NCBI RefSeq assembly: GCF_034702125.1
Contig: NC_085861.1
Location: 56,554,350-56,618,349, forward strand
Source of the DNA: Engraulis encrasicolus
Lineage: Eukaryota; Chordata; Actinopteri; Clupeiformes; Engraulidae
Direction of reading: 5' to 3'
DNA length: 64,000 nucleotides
Part shown: positions 11,460-23,764 of the stretch, one piece after another
How the letters are laid out: each line of letters starts with the position of its first letter
Numbering within the stretch: the stretch's first letter is position 1
Translations under genes and position numbers: made by a program
Notes under the pieces: model-generated
The model's input: only the letters and a program-made list of their open reading frames with translations
Told to the model about the DNA's origin: nothing
The model's database searches: none

Positions 11460-12330
11460 GTGTTTTTTTTCTCTAAGGACAGGTGTGATGCGGTGCACTC
11501 ATCCCGGCGGTTCTACACAGGGTGCGTCTAGAACGCTAACCTCTGTTACTGGTCGCCCCTCATTGGGGTGGTTGACCTTATTTAGCCGAGATCTCAAGCC
11601 TCCTGGTGGGTGAGCCTTGGGAGCTACCTTTGAGAAGGGACCTGCTTTCCCAGGCCCGTGGTGAAGTTTTTCACCCACATCCTGAGCTGTGGACTCTTTG
11701 GGTGTGGCTAATTTAAGGCTGAAGCTGGTGCTGCAGCGTGGGGGCAGGACCCCGCTTCTCCACAGTATTGGCTTCAACGGCTCTGGCCACTCGGTTGCCC
11801 TGCGGGGCTCCACTATTCCTGAGCTTCTTTCTCTTGCGTGGCAGACGTCCGAGGTAAGCGGAACGATCGGCAGCGTTCGTAACACCCATAGAGAGAGTAG
11901 TCTGAATGAAACACCAAAAAACACTAGGACTTCTATAAGTTCCCCGTTCTTTGAGGGAATGAGAGACGACTACTCTCAAACTTCCCCTTTTCGTTCATGA
12001 AAGCTCATGGCCCTGGTGGAAGAGGATTTGCGCATGAGCAGGCTGCATTATATATGCCCCCGAGGACGGTTGGAAAGGAGGCAGCCAGTGGCCTTCGGCA
12101 GGATTTTATACGTTTTCGGTGGAAATGTACTCAATGAGGACGCAGACCATAGAGAGAGTAGTCTTCTCTCATTTTCTCATATAACACACCTGCCCAAAAA
12201 ACAATCCCGACAGTGCCTATGCCCCCAATGAGTAAAAGTAAAGAATACAAGGAAGCAAAGGAAAGACAAAAGTGCAAGGCAAAAGGATGAGAGAAAGTGA
12301 AGGCAGCAATACGTTCCCTGGCTACAATGG
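11460..12330 (+). mobile_element. 3' part of the DIRS element with repeated terminal motifs
   Basis: The 13-base motif GAGAGAGTAGTCT occurs twice (near 11,890 and 12,152), and a complementary 'gactactctc' lies near 11,968. This resembles the complementary terminal and internal repeats that DIRS elements carry. The segment ends with the right copy of the 150-bp direct repeat (12,180-12,330). No tyrosine-recombinase frame is visible. Confidence 0.45.
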
Positions 12331-13215
12331 TCTAATCCTCACGGAAATAACAGAGCAAGCGCTCTGCTTTAACTAATTCCATTCAAACATTTACATGTTA
12401 TCATAATTTTCATGACCACAACATGCAAATATCTCAAGAGATGGAGGCATAAATAAATACAACCTTGGCTAAGGATCCTTCAAAAGCTCAAGAGAAAAAT
12501 TCAGCTGCCCTGTACAGCCTTATACGAATGGTCCAACGTTTTGTTCGAATGGTCCCCTCTCAAGAATCCATTCGACGAAAAGACCTGTACAGTGGGAAAT
12601 GCACACCAGTTAAGAATTAAGTCTTGATGGAGAGATATTGTCTGATGTACACCATGCCTCCCTTAAACTATTTCTCTGAAGACCTATGATCAAGAGTTGG
12701 TGATTTTCATAAATCTCTAAAAGGTTACAAATCCTTGTCTAAAAGTCTTGATGGTCACAAATGCATGGATAGAGAAATCATCTATGAATGGAGGCAGCTT
12801 TAGCGGTGTTGCTTCAGTCCCAAGTGGTCATCGCCCTGCAAACTTATTCCAATGACAAAGCACACAGTCCTACTGAGGTTAACCCGTTAAGACACAGCGT
12901 TATAAATTTGCTGTTACCAGAATGGCAATGACCAAGTCATAGTGCATTACTAAAGCCCCTGTGTTATATCATATTATTGTAGTACTATGGTAGAAGTTAA
13001 CTGTTCAATGACTATGGCTGCAACATACCACAGGAGGTACGGTGTGCATGAAGGGCTGCTGAATTGCAAAAATCATTGGAACATATCATCTCTGTTGACA
13101 TACCTACGTATACTGACAAAAATAAACAAGAATGGGGTTCATTCTGCCAAAAAATCATAGGTCCTCTGTCAAACAAATATCTACACCTTTGAGGTTTGCG
13201 GAAAAAAAGCATGTA
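12331..13215. other. Unassigned interval with one dispersed repeat
   Basis: No gene is supported. Positions about 12,890-12,990 ('gttataaatttgctgttacc' and onward) recur in diverged form at 48,770-48,870, so this part is a dispersed repeat. Confidence 0.4.
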
Positions 13216-13950
13216 CAGGTACTGGCCATATAATTAGAATATCATGAAAAAGTTATTTCCATAATTCTATCAATAATGTTTAACTTTCATAGCTTGTAGA
13301 TGCATTGCCCACATTTTGAACTATTCCAATCATTCATCTGTTTATTTATTTATTTATTTAACATATTTTGGCCTTCCAGCTCCAAAAAAAACACGAATCG
13401 AGGAATTCACATTATTAGAATATTTTAATAAAATTACCATTTTCTTCAGAAAAAAATAAAGAAATTCGGGTCACATCAAATCAGTTGAAATTTGATACTT
13501 TCTACGTAATTATGTCAACGTTCAATACTTGGTTAGGACTGTCTTTGTCTTAATCACTGCCATGATGCGTTTAACATTGAACTCAATGACAGAGGCATTG
13601 CATGGGAGTTACAGTATGGAAGCCCAGATATCCTTGATGCTTTGTTGTCAGCTGTTTTTGTTTGTTTGATCTGGTGACCCACACTTCACTCTGCAATACC
13701 CTGTAGATTTCCCTGCCATGTTTTAGTACTAACTCATCAGTTTAATTCTAACTCACCAGAAATCAGGTGAGTTAGAATTAAACGGGTGAGTTAGCAACCA
13801 AATGTGGCATGGAAATCTAAGGGGTATATTGAAGAGTGAAGTGGAACAATGGGACAATGAACAATGAAGTCAGTGGAACAATGAACTGACAAATGAAGAG
13901 ATCTTTTACAGAAAAACATGAGATAATCTGTCACACAATTGAAGCGCACA
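13216..13950. mobile_element. Degenerate DNA-transposon sequence with a strong hairpin
   Basis: Begins 'ggccatataattagaatatc', a terminus type that I associate with Tc1/mariner-like repeats in fish. It holds an 18-bp perfect stem (13,740-13,757 with 13,766-13,783) around an 8-nt loop. No open frame. Confidence 0.4.
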
Positions 13951-14491
13951 AGAGTATGCGTGCTGAAACAGGACAACAATCCATATTTTAGAAGGAAATC
14001 GGCTTAACAATGGCATAACAATTGAACACACATTCTGGCACAGCCAAGTCGAAGTCGATCCTGACAAAAAAATGATTGAGAAATGGCATGAGTGACCTAA
14101 AAAAAAAAGTTCACTCCAGACATCCGAGAAACTTTACTGAAGAGGGGCAGTTTTGCAAAAAGAGACAGACAAGATTCATCCAGATTGTTTTGCCCATCTG
14201 ATCTGCAACTACAATAACTGTCTGGTTAAGGTTATTGCAGCTATGGAGGGTGAACACTTATTGTAATGCAAGGGTGTACTTACTTATGCCTTGCTGTCCT
14301 GTGAATGTTTACATCTTATGGCCAACAAAAATACTATAACATGCAATTGTTTGGGTGGTATTAGATAAAGCAGATACCATTTGTTCATTAATGCGATTCT
14401 GATGAAGATCAGGTCATGTAATGTTAATGGCCAAATTAAATTAAAATGTGAGAAATTCTAAAGGGTGCACAAATTTACTCCTATGGCTTTT
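13950..14491 (+). pseudogene. Tc1-like transposase C-terminus and right element end
   Basis: Fragmented plus-strand frames give LKQDNNPYFRRKSA (the DN(D)P block before the last catalytic region). Further on comes KETDKIHPDCFAHLICNYNN, followed by stops. The AT-rich tail ends in the terminus that mirrors 994-1,050. Multiple stops and frame changes make it inactive. Confidence 0.55.
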
Positions 14492-14494
14492 TAT

Positions 14495-16070
14495 AGTTTG
14501 TAGACAAAACACTATTTGCCTGATATAGCCTACATGGAGTTTAGAATGCTGTTTTCTTGTGCAGTAGTTTAATAATTGCAGATATTCAATATTATTAACA
14601 TGACCAAAGAGAGAGAGGAAGTACAAAATAGGATGCAAGTATTTCACAGTAATCAACAAAATATAGTAGGGTATAGTATAGTATAGTATAGCGATAAATC
14701 AATGGGAATGTGCCTGAACAACATTTTCTGTCACCATTGCGAATGCAGATTAACTACAGGGCACGTTCCCCTCTGGGCAAATCTGACACTGCAGGTGTCA
14801 CAGTTACATCAATACTCAACGTTTCCTTGGTTTCAGACATGTAAAAGTTGTATTATCCTATCCTATGTCACTACTTTGGTTAAACTATTAAGTATTAATT
14901 TATTACTTAGTAAATATTCATGAAAAGATTAAAGTGGGCAATAGGCAGCACAGTTTCAGTGAACAGTAGACCTATAATTGCAATAGCTACTCTGGCCACC
15001 ATCACACACAGTGCACCTTTAAAATCACAACAGACAGCTGTAGGAATAATATAAATATAGGCAGATAACATGTGAGCTTTGGCATAGGGCATACACTAAC
15101 ATAAAAAGGTCAAAAGGTTATGCAGAGAGTACGTGCAGGGTACAGCTAAGCACAGAACTGTTAAACAAGTAATAGATCATTTTAGACCGATACCAGACAC
15201 CATGTAGGAAGTCCCCTAAACTCTGGATTGTATCAGCAGATGTCTGGGCCTAGGTAACCACAATACATCCTGACCACACTTTCCAGATCATATTTCGCAA
15301 AACTGTCAGTAAGGTTAGGTGACCCCAAAGATGGAGCTGAAAGACAGGTTAATCGAACCAATCATAAACAAGGGGACACTTGTGAATAACCAATTATAAG
15401 CAAGGGGACACTTTCCTTAAAACCATCTTGCAGACACTCATAATGTATTGTTGTATTTGATTTGTGGTAACTCAGAGTTTGGTCAAATGTTCAAAGAGTT
15501 TACTGTCTCTGCGTCAACTTGCATCCACCTTGCCGAACACCTACATCCTTACACAGCAAAGATTTATGCACAGCGCGCTGGCGCACGGAAAAAAAACCTG
15601 ATCCTTAATTGGTAGGCCTATATTTTGCGGTGGCTCAGGAATCGAATATGAAGTTCCAACGTATTCGAATGTATTCCATCTATTTCAACACAGAACAAAG
15701 AGTATTCTTCAACCTGAAATTATGTTTCTGAATCAGTTGTAATAGTTCATGATGAACTTGAAATAGTATAACTACTGTGTAGTAGGTCACTTCTCTGTAT
15801 TTCAAATAAGAACCAGCTCCACCAGCCAGCTCCAGATTTAGGGCTATTATATTTGTAGGGCCTATAATTTGTGCTGACTTGTAGCACCTTTCCAAACAAC
15901 AATGACAAACAAACAAATATGGGCATGGTGCATATTTTACTGCTAATTAAACATAAAATACTGTATAACAGAAAGAGAAACTGACTATGCAGGTTTACAA
16001 GTAGCGTATGTGTCACCATGAACAGTAAGACGGGTTTTGCTTCTTTTGGCCTTTGTCTTGTGATAGGATC
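14495..16070. repeat. 5' flank of the lectin array, copy 1 (partner 48,200-49,765)
   Basis: Blocks at about 14,500-14,600, 14,695-14,800, 15,540-15,730 and 15,990-16,070 match, in the same order, blocks at 48,205-48,310, 48,605-48,720, 49,340-49,520 and 49,690-49,765. This is segmental duplication of the sequence beyond the lectin promoter. No gene is seen in it. Confidence 0.75.
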
Positions 16071-17760
16071 CTCTTGTCTGTGTTTTGGACTTTGTTTCCT
16101 TGTCTTTCTTTGTGCCCTGTTGTGTTACCGTTACCATTGTCATTTTGTTTATTTCTCCAGTGTTCCTGTTTGTTTCTGTTGGTGTCTTGTTCTCGTTGCC
16201 GGTGCCATTGTCTGCTCATTTTTCTTGCCTATTTCCCCCTTCATTGCCCACACCAGTTCTTGTTAACCCTGTTAGTCACCCGTCAGCCTCCTGTTCCCTT
16301 GCCATTGTTTTGACCTGTCTTATCTGTTCATTGTCTTTGATTGCCTCTCTCGTTTGCCTCACAGTCTCATTGTCTGTCCCCTGATTGGTTCTTTCGTTGT
16401 CTGCCCACCTGTGCCCCATTGTCTTCTGTCCTAGTGTGTGTTCCCCTGTAACTGCCCTTGTGTATTTAAGCCCTGTGTTTCTCTTGTTCTGTGCTGTGTC
16501 ATTTGTCTGACTTACCCTGTCTGCAACTGCATGACCTGTGAATCCGTGTTTGTAGTAAGTGTCTTAATTTTCTCTGTTAATTGTGTTAATCCCCTCCCCC
16601 CCTGTCTGGAAATTAGTTTGCGAAAGCATGAGCTCAGTCTGATATTTCTGGCGGTAATGTAGCAGATAGTGAAGCAATATAATTTCATGAATTGGGCACA
16701 TTTAATGGCAAACATGGCTTTACACCAGGAGTGGGCCGTGTTACTGAAACTTCAAGTACTAACCCAATTTTTGAGACGATGTGCCTAAATGGTTCAGAGC
16801 TTCAACAAAGCTTCATTTGCCCATCACTACCTTCTACAACACCATGACACAGCCACAATGGATCCCAGCACCTTATATAGCCGGCTCAGTCCCGGGATAT
16901 CTGCGTCTGGGTCATGTCGCGGCTCAGCCTCTGAAGTCCAAGTCAGAGAAGCCGGATCCGTTCTTTGGGACTTGACTGGCCAATTCGGAGGATACCATGT
17001 AGAGGTGAGTGCTCTCAAGGGCGGGTTATGCTTCCTGGCAGTGCCACAGAGTGAGCTTGTCGCAGCCATGATGCAGTTCATTTTGATTTATGCCCTGTTT
17101 TGAAGCGCGGTCTGCGCGATGTCATTCCACGTTCAAACTGCCTTCAATACAAGGAGTAACCTAGATGTGTCGGTTGTTTTTTAGCTTCACAGACTGGACG
17201 CCAATGAAAGTGAAACATTAAATATTTATTTCACGTGCATGTTTGTTCCAAACTACCGCGGTGGCTGCCAGTGCGATCAAAGAAGTGGCTCATTTGTCGA
17301 GGATAGGTCGCACGAAGCGGAATGTTTCCTCGACCTCGGAAACACTGTTCAACTGTCCAAATAACTTCAGCGTCCTAACTTGCAAGCGCACATGTTGTCT
17401 TTGGTTCGTGTAAATAAATGAAACGACAAAGCACGGGCAACTTATTTAATGAAGAACTCACAGTCCGTAGACCGACGAAGGTTAGAACAAGGAAGTAGCT
17501 TGTTCTTGACTCGAGGACAGAGCAGGCTGGTCGAGAGGACCAATCAGAGACCTATTTCCTCTCCTTCCCGCCCCTCACGCCGTCACTGTCTGCATCACTC
17601 CCTGCGTCGAGACACAATTTTGGGTAGGTGCCCTGCGTGATGGGGGGGGGGCTTCACTCCGTCAACTGCGCGGCTCACTGCATCACGACGCAGGGACGCT
17701 GATCTCGAGGCATAAACCACCCTTCAAACCCCCAGCTTCCCTCTTGCACCTCTGACAGTG
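16070..17760. other. C/T-rich, repetitive sequence, possibly LTR-derived
   Basis: 16,070-16,620 is strongly 'tgtct/cctgt'-rich, with phrases such as 'gtgtatttaagccctgtgtt' that I associate with fish Gypsy-type LTRs. 16,780-17,100 has coding-like but short frames. No protease, RT or integrase motif is visible. Confidence 0.3.
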
Positions 17761-18109
17761 GATTGGTGGAGCTGGTCAGACTCAGAAGATGGCTTCTTGG
17801 AAGGCTGCCAACCCTCCAGGAGGAGGCAACGCAATCGGCGCCGGAAGGGCTGCCGAACCCCCTCCATAGAAGAGTCTGTGCCAACTTCCACGTCCCTCGC
17901 CTGTGTGCCAGCCGGCACAGCCCCAGTCTGTTTGCCCGCCTGCCAAGCCCAAGCCTGTGTGTTCCCCAATCCAGCTCCAACCAGCCTGAAATTCTGGCCG
18001 AGCTACACCTCGCTCTCCCAGACTGTGGACCAGACTATGAGTCGGACGCTGCGGTAAGGCATGCCCTGAGCTCAACGCCACAGCTAAGTGGCGTTCTGCC
18101 CTGCCTGTT

Positions 18110-18862
18110 TTGAGTTCTGCCCTACCTGTGGCTGGTTCTGTGCTGCCTGAATCCAGTTCTGACCCTGAGCCCCGCTCCGGCCAGGACCCTGATGAGTCGA
18201 CAACGTCAACGACCAACCAAGACTCCCACTCCAGGCTGGGACCTCCAATGTCATCGCTCCAGCAGGGGTCCCCGGTCCGTCCGAGACCTCTGACGACGTT
18301 GCGCCAGTTGAGACCCCTGTTCCAGCCAGAACCCACCGACGACATCACTACGGCTGGGACCCCCAACTACATCGCCCTGCCTGAGACCCTCGACGATGTC
18401 GCTCCAGCGAAGACCACCACTCCATGTGAGACCCCCGCTACAGCCGGACCCCTGATAACGTCGCTCCGGTTGAGACCCCCAACAATGTTGCTCCAGCCAA
18501 GACCCCCACACCGTTCAGGACCCCCACACGACATTGCTCCAACTGAGACCCCTGTTCCAGTCAAGACCCTTGACGCAGATGCCATCGCTCCACCTGCCAA
18601 TGCTGGCCCATCTGCCTACTCATCTGCCGACCATCCTGCCTGTCCAAAAACCGGTCTTGTCCAGCCCAGGTTCCTGTCCGTCCAGCCCTATGCCCCTGCT
18701 TCCGCACCAGCTCCCGCCTCTCCTGAACCAGCTCCCTCCTCTCCTGCTTCAGCCCCCACCTCTCCTGCTCCCGCCTCCCAGTGTGCTCCTCCTCCCGCCT
18801 CCTTCCCCTCTATACCAGCCTCCAACGCCACCTATGTTCCAGTCTGCACCGTGTCCCTGTGA
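18110..18862 (+). other. Proline/threonine-rich open frame of repetitive origin
   Basis: A 250-codon frame of low-complexity sequence with recurring units of the type TP..DVAP.KT.TP, then PAPASPEPAPSSPAS. At the DNA level this is a degenerate repeat around 'gacgacgtcgctccagcc'. A second long frame (18,534-19,505) overlaps it out of phase, as expected for a compositionally biased repeat. It could be a gag-like leftover of an LTR element or simply expanded satellite. No signal peptide, mucin domain or splice context is convincing, so no function is assigned. Confidence 0.3.
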
Positions 18863-20100
18863 CCCAGTCCGCTCCCTCTACTCAAAATGTGTTTTCAAAA
18901 CCCCTCCTTGTTCCCATGCCAGTCATCATCAGACTGTGCCACTCACCGTACCAGTGTCTGTCCCCATCTGTGTCCAGGTTCCCACTTCTGTGTCTGTCCC
19001 TGACCGTGTTCCTGTACATTCAACCTGTTTCCCTGCACCCAGTTTCGTCAATGTCACTGTGCCCGTCCCCATTCCTGTCACCATCCCAGTCACAGTGCCC
19101 ATGAAAGTCCTTGTGCTTGTTCCTGTGCTTGTTCCCCAGTCTACAATGTCTACCCCTGATCCTCCGTCTGACTCCACCTGCCCCGTGTCTGTTTGTTCCC
19201 TTTTTCATGTGCTTTTGTTACATTTTAGTCCTGTCATTTTCCCTGTCCTTGTGCCCTTGTGTTTCCCTGCCTTGTTCTTGGCCCCGCCACTTGTTTGTGC
19301 CTACCTGTACTTGTTCCATGTTCCTAGTGTTGATTGCTTATCTGTGTTTAGTTATTTTTCTGTTCTCAAGAAACCATTGTCATTTTTTGTATTTCTTTCT
19401 CCGGTGTTCCTGTTTGGTGTCTTGTTGTCGTTGCCCGTCATTTGCTACGTTTATATGAGGAATTTCATTCGGAATCAACTGACTTTAATTCTGAATAAAG
19501 CATAATTCCACTTTCAAAACGTCATGTACACACATCTTAATTTGGAATTAAAGGAAAGATCAAAGTAAACCCTATGGAACTATTTACGTCTGAATTACTA
19601 ATTCGGAATTGAAAACATCATGTAATTGTAAACGTAGTGATTGTCTGCTCATTGTTCTTGCCTGTTTCCCTCCTTTATAGCCCACCCCTGTTCTTGTTAA
19701 CACTGTTAGTCACCTGTCAGCCTCCTGCTCCCTTGCCATTGTTTCTACCTGTCTTGTCTGTTCATTGTCTTTGATTGCGGCTTTAATTAATTCTATTCTT
19801 TGATTTAAATTTCATAAACCCATCATAGATCAAATGTTCCTATGCACATATTCTGTTGCATATTTGTGAGCTGTTTCACTGTCCTGGGCCCACTCATATT
19901 CCTGTGACACACCAAATTTCATGTTTCATGTCTTCCTGCGCTAGGCCTATATATTATTGGTGCATGTGGACCAAGTGTGATACACATTTGAATGTCACGG
20001 GCCACATAAAATTACTCAGGCCTGAGTTTGACATCCCTGGCCTGAATGATCAGTGTGGCCTTATCCTCCATTCTCTGCTGTGACTAAGGCGGGAGTTTTT
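18785..20100. repeat. C/T-rich block, copy A, uninterrupted version
   Basis: This stretch is contiguous here. Its paralogue is split into 24,560-24,736, 37,340-37,554, 37,792-37,815 and 40,364-41,330 by three insertions. It therefore serves as the empty-site reference for those insertions. Confidence 0.8.
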
Positions 20101-20582
20101 AAAATGTACGTGCTATCCCCATGTACAGAGTGAATTGCATTGCATGCTGTGTGAGGTCAATGATAAATGGCAGTGAATTTCACGTCTTCTCATTTCCAAT
20201 ATGCTTTTATTGTTAGATATTGTACAGTTCGTCATGAAGGCTGATGTTCATACAGTAAAATATTGACATATTGTGTCTGCTGCCATTATTCAGATACAAA
20301 GTTATTATGGCTATTACTCATGGTCACAAGAAACAGTGATACTAGTCAACCGATATGCATGGTCTTGCAATTTCTCAGCAGGCTAAACATTTGAAAGATG
20401 AGCTTAACTCCAAAGCCGTGTGGTATAGGCTAGACAGAAGTTTTATTTTGTAAAAGTGTTTAAATAAATTCTCACCAGTGTAAAAAAAAGTCAACTCACT
20501 CAGTGTACAGACAGTGCTAAATTGACTGGCAGAGTAGCTTACAAAATTAATAGTGAGGAAGAATAACATTACATAAAGGCTA

Positions 20583-20620
20583 GTAGATGCTTTTGTTCAA
20601 AGCGACTTACAAATGAGGAC
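20583..20620. repeat. SINE-like conserved motif
   Basis: 'tagatgcttttgttcaaagc' followed by 'gacttacaaatgagg' is a motif seen in widespread fish SINE-derived repeats. The duplicate unit carries it at about 42,406-42,436. Confidence 0.4.
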
Positions 20621-21072
20621 ATAATCAGTAGCATACTGTTTTGATGATTGATGATTGATTGAGTTACAGAATATATAAGCCCAAGCAGAGTTGGTGCATT
20701 AATTTTTGAGCAAGATTTGTGCAGGGTTTAGTACAGAGCCATGGAATTCAGAGTTGTGACAACCGGGGTGCAGGAAGTCGGTTGGTGACTAACACAGAAC
20801 CACCACATAACAAGCAAAGATGACATACAGTAGAAATAAATTAAAATACATGAACCTTTACTGCACTCTATCTGATGAGCGTTCACTTCCTATAACTATT
20901 TTGGAACTATGTCAATGGCAATCTGTGTGTCAAAGGCTCCATGAGCGGCAATCTTTGTGTAAAAATGCAACACTGAGGTCAGTGGGATTGAATTAACTCT
21001 TACTTCCATGGCTCTGGTTTAGTATATCGTGCATCAGAGGAGAGTGCAGAAGAAAAGGGTAATTTTCTAGCT

Positions 21073-23305
21073 TTAGTGTGATGTGGTTGCATTGACATCT
21101 CCCCAGTGTGCAGCGATGGAGGTGATGCCTTTGCCGTTGTACCGACCGCTTAGTTTCAGGAGTTCGCTGCCGCTGTGGGTGGGATAGAAGTTGAAGGAGT
21201 AGCCCCTCGGCTGCCCAACGATCAGAGAACGGCCCCTGTTGGTGCCAAATCCGATCTGATAAATGTAGTTGCTGGTGTGGTACTTCCCCCACACCTGCAC
21301 AATCGTCTCCCCTTCGAAGAGCTCCATCTCATTCTCTGTGGCATACTTGCGGCCGTACACAGGAGTCCAGGCGAAGTTGTACCTTAGCTGGAAGCTGGAA
21401 GAAAAAAACATGCATAACAGACTGTATTGAAAAAAATACATTGTGCACAAAGCACACATGAAATGGTAGGCCTACACCTACAGTATATCTGGATGCCGCG
21501 ACAGCAAGATCCTAGCCTATTGAAGTCGACAAACCCACCTGTGGCAGGCAACATTTTTAGCTGCTGGATCGGTTTAGGCTACCAGCATTCAGTTCCACAG
21601 CTTTACCCATGGTGCAGTGCCAGGATATACTTTACATTTTTCATGCTACAGACTCACACAAGTAACATCATACAGGCTCACATCTACGTGGGCCCACATC
21701 TGAATGTTACTTTTAGGTTTTTACAAAATATTACAGTATTTCTCAATTGGTTTTGTACATTTCTCGAATCTCTCTCGCAATTTGCAAAACATAATATTAA
21801 TTCTCACAACAGCTTTAACAAATGGCAAAACACCGTGGATGACCTGCACAACCAAGTCTCTTGCTCAAATTAGAGATGTCCCGATCCAAGTTTTTGCACT
21901 TCCGATCCGATACAGATATTTTATTTCACTTCCGATCCGATTCCGATACCGGCCGATACCGATACCGGCCTATCGGAGTATTTAAGTTGAAAGTTATTTA
22001 GCCTACTTACTTTGTTGTCACAGTCATGTTGAAAGGGGTTTTTACTCTTAGTAACAACTAGTCAACTGAATTAGGTGAATTTGAGTAATACACAATGGTT
22101 TTTAATGAGAAACTGACCTGTTTTTTCAGATATTAACAAACACAAAACAGGAAAATGGATCGGAATTCTGGATCGGATTTTTCCGTGCATGCCGATCCGA
22201 TACCGATCCGCATTTTTTGCCAATATCTGCAGCCGATCCGATCCATCCGATCCGATACGACAACCCTAGCTCAAAACCCTTGCTTTGTCTTTCAAATCCA
22301 AGCTTTTGTGTCAATGAACGTATCAGTGCCAGCAGAATGGTTAGTTATTGTGTCATAGTGTATGGACAAGCTAGTCAAATCGATTTGTCATGTTGTCAAT
22401 TGACTAGTACACTCTTGAGGATCTTTTCTAAAGCGAAATGTTGTTTAGATTGGATGGGAAATGTTGTAACTTCAACTTTATATTACATTGATCAGATGAA
22501 ATTGTACTAGTATACATTCAGAGTATGAACTATTTATTGACAGGTTTTCTCATTGTAAAATAGAGAAAATAGCAAACTCGTTTGAGGAGTCAAAATGCGC
22601 CCTCTACCACCACCCCTTTTCACTTGTCTTGCAGGACCATGTGAAAAAAATATAGAACTGTAAAGCAAAATAAATTTGAAACAATACACTGATACTGTAT
22701 AAAGTGTTGTATAAAGTGTTGTGAAATTCTAGGGAAATATTGTAATTTTGTGTGGAGAGTAATTATAAAGGGCACATGAGGCATAGAATGATTATTATGC
22801 TGTGAGACATGTACAAAACCAATTGAGAAATACTGTTATAGCTATAGTTTTACCCAGTTATGTAGCCATTGTAGGTTTCCCAGACTCGTACAGCAGTGAT
22901 GCGTCCTTCTCCCTCGGTAGCGTACGCTGTGCCCTCTCCCCTGCCCACCGCTGGGGAATAGGAGTAGCCCGCTGGAGAAAAGAAACCACAGGAGGTGTTC
23001 AACAACACATCGCCTCATTTAATCACATCAGTCACATGATCAAAATGTCACTTGTCCATCACTCTAAAAATTAAAAGTTCTGAAAGGAACATGCAGGTTC
23101 TTCTGTTTTCCATCTAAAGGTTCTCTGTGAAACCTTGAGGTTTTCCGAGAACTTTTGGTTTCTCCCACAGTGGCAGGTTAGCTGAAGGTTCTTTCAGGAA
23201 CTTTGTCATATCTAGTGTGTTGAACTATTAACTCCTGCTCTCACCGTCACTCAGGGATGTGGCTCCCAGCAGGCACAAGACCATCAGAGACAACATGTTG
23301 TACAT
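21073..23305 (-). CDS. zg16: ZG16-like secreted jacalin-domain lectin, copy A
   Basis: Coding exons (minus strand): 23,305-23,245, 22,971-22,854 and 21,394-21,073 (stop TAA). The exons are 61, 118 and 322 nt, with phases that join exactly and consensus GT-AG sites, giving 166 residues; mammalian ZG16 has 167. Residues 1-20 form a signal peptide (MYNMLSLMVLCLLGATSLSD). The rest is one jacalin-type beta-prism domain: the loop VGRGEGTAYATEG, then ITAVRVWET, FQLRYNF, ELFEGETIVQVWGKY, YIYQIGFGTNRGR and SIAAHW. ZG16 proteins are secreted carbohydrate-binding proteins of secretory granules and mucosae. The canonical GxxxD sugar loop (GSLID in human ZG16) reads GKGIT here, so the ligand may differ. 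The ATG exon begins 12 nt upstream at 23,317 and is joined to a non-coding exon near 24,425. A 1.1-kb MITE lies in the last intron. The paralogue is at 42,912-46,777. Confidence 0.9.
21734..22835. mobile_element. Mariner/Tc1-like MITE in the last intron of lectin copy A
   Basis: Terminal inverted repeats of about 27 bp begin CAGTATTTCTCAATTGGTTT and match perfectly at the two ends. TTA flanks both sides (21,731-21,733 and 22,836-22,838). The same intron in copy B (near 43,780) lacks it, which confirms the boundaries. Confidence 0.85.
21871..22268. mobile_element. hAT-type MITE nested in the mariner-like MITE
   Basis: Ends TAGAGATGTCCCGATCC and CGACAACCCTA. The 8-bp flank GCTCAAAT / GCTCAAAA (21,863-21,870 and 22,269-22,276) matches at 7 of 8. 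The interior is rich in 'gatccgat' and 'gataccg' in both orientations. Confidence 0.85.
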
Positions 23306-23317
23306 GCTTATGGTGCT
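23245..23317 (-). other. ATG-bearing exon of lectin copy A
   Basis: The acceptor TTTTCAG is followed by 12 nt of leader and then the ATG at 23,305-23,303. The donor is G/GTGAGA at 23,245. An almost identical exon, with the same leader length, is at 46,717-46,789. This exon sets the translation start, because no in-frame upstream ATG exists in the leader. Confidence 0.85.
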
Positions 23318-23764
23318 CTGAAAAGGAATAAAATAAAAAAGTTAATGTGTATAGATGTAGAACTAAATACAGTACATGAGTATTATATAAAAGTAAGAAT
23401 GCATTTCATCATAGACCTACTTGTACTTCTTTAAAATTCCTCGGTATAAATTAGATCATTTGATACATGTAATTAACAATCTGTTAAGTATTATAAGCGG
23501 TAGCAATGATTGGTTGAATTCAATAAATATTTTCTCATCTGTTAAATTGTATTTATTAAACAAGGATTTTAATAATGACAAATGCTAAAACAAAGAATGG
23601 ATGAGTTGTTGGTAATCATGCAAGAAATTGACTTTCGGAGAAGGCCAAGTAGAGCATTGTCATCTCTGGAGGAAATACAGTATAGGCTACTTGCCATGAA
23701 CATTATGCTTCATTCACAACGGCACGAAGTTAACATATACACAATTCATGTAGGCCTAATGTAA

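Noticed and set aside
18534..19505. 323-codon plus-strand open frame
   Set aside because: It overlaps the 250-codon frame out of phase and consists of P/V/L-rich low-complexity sequence from the C/T-rich repeat. The paralogue (24,560-41,300) does not preserve the frame.
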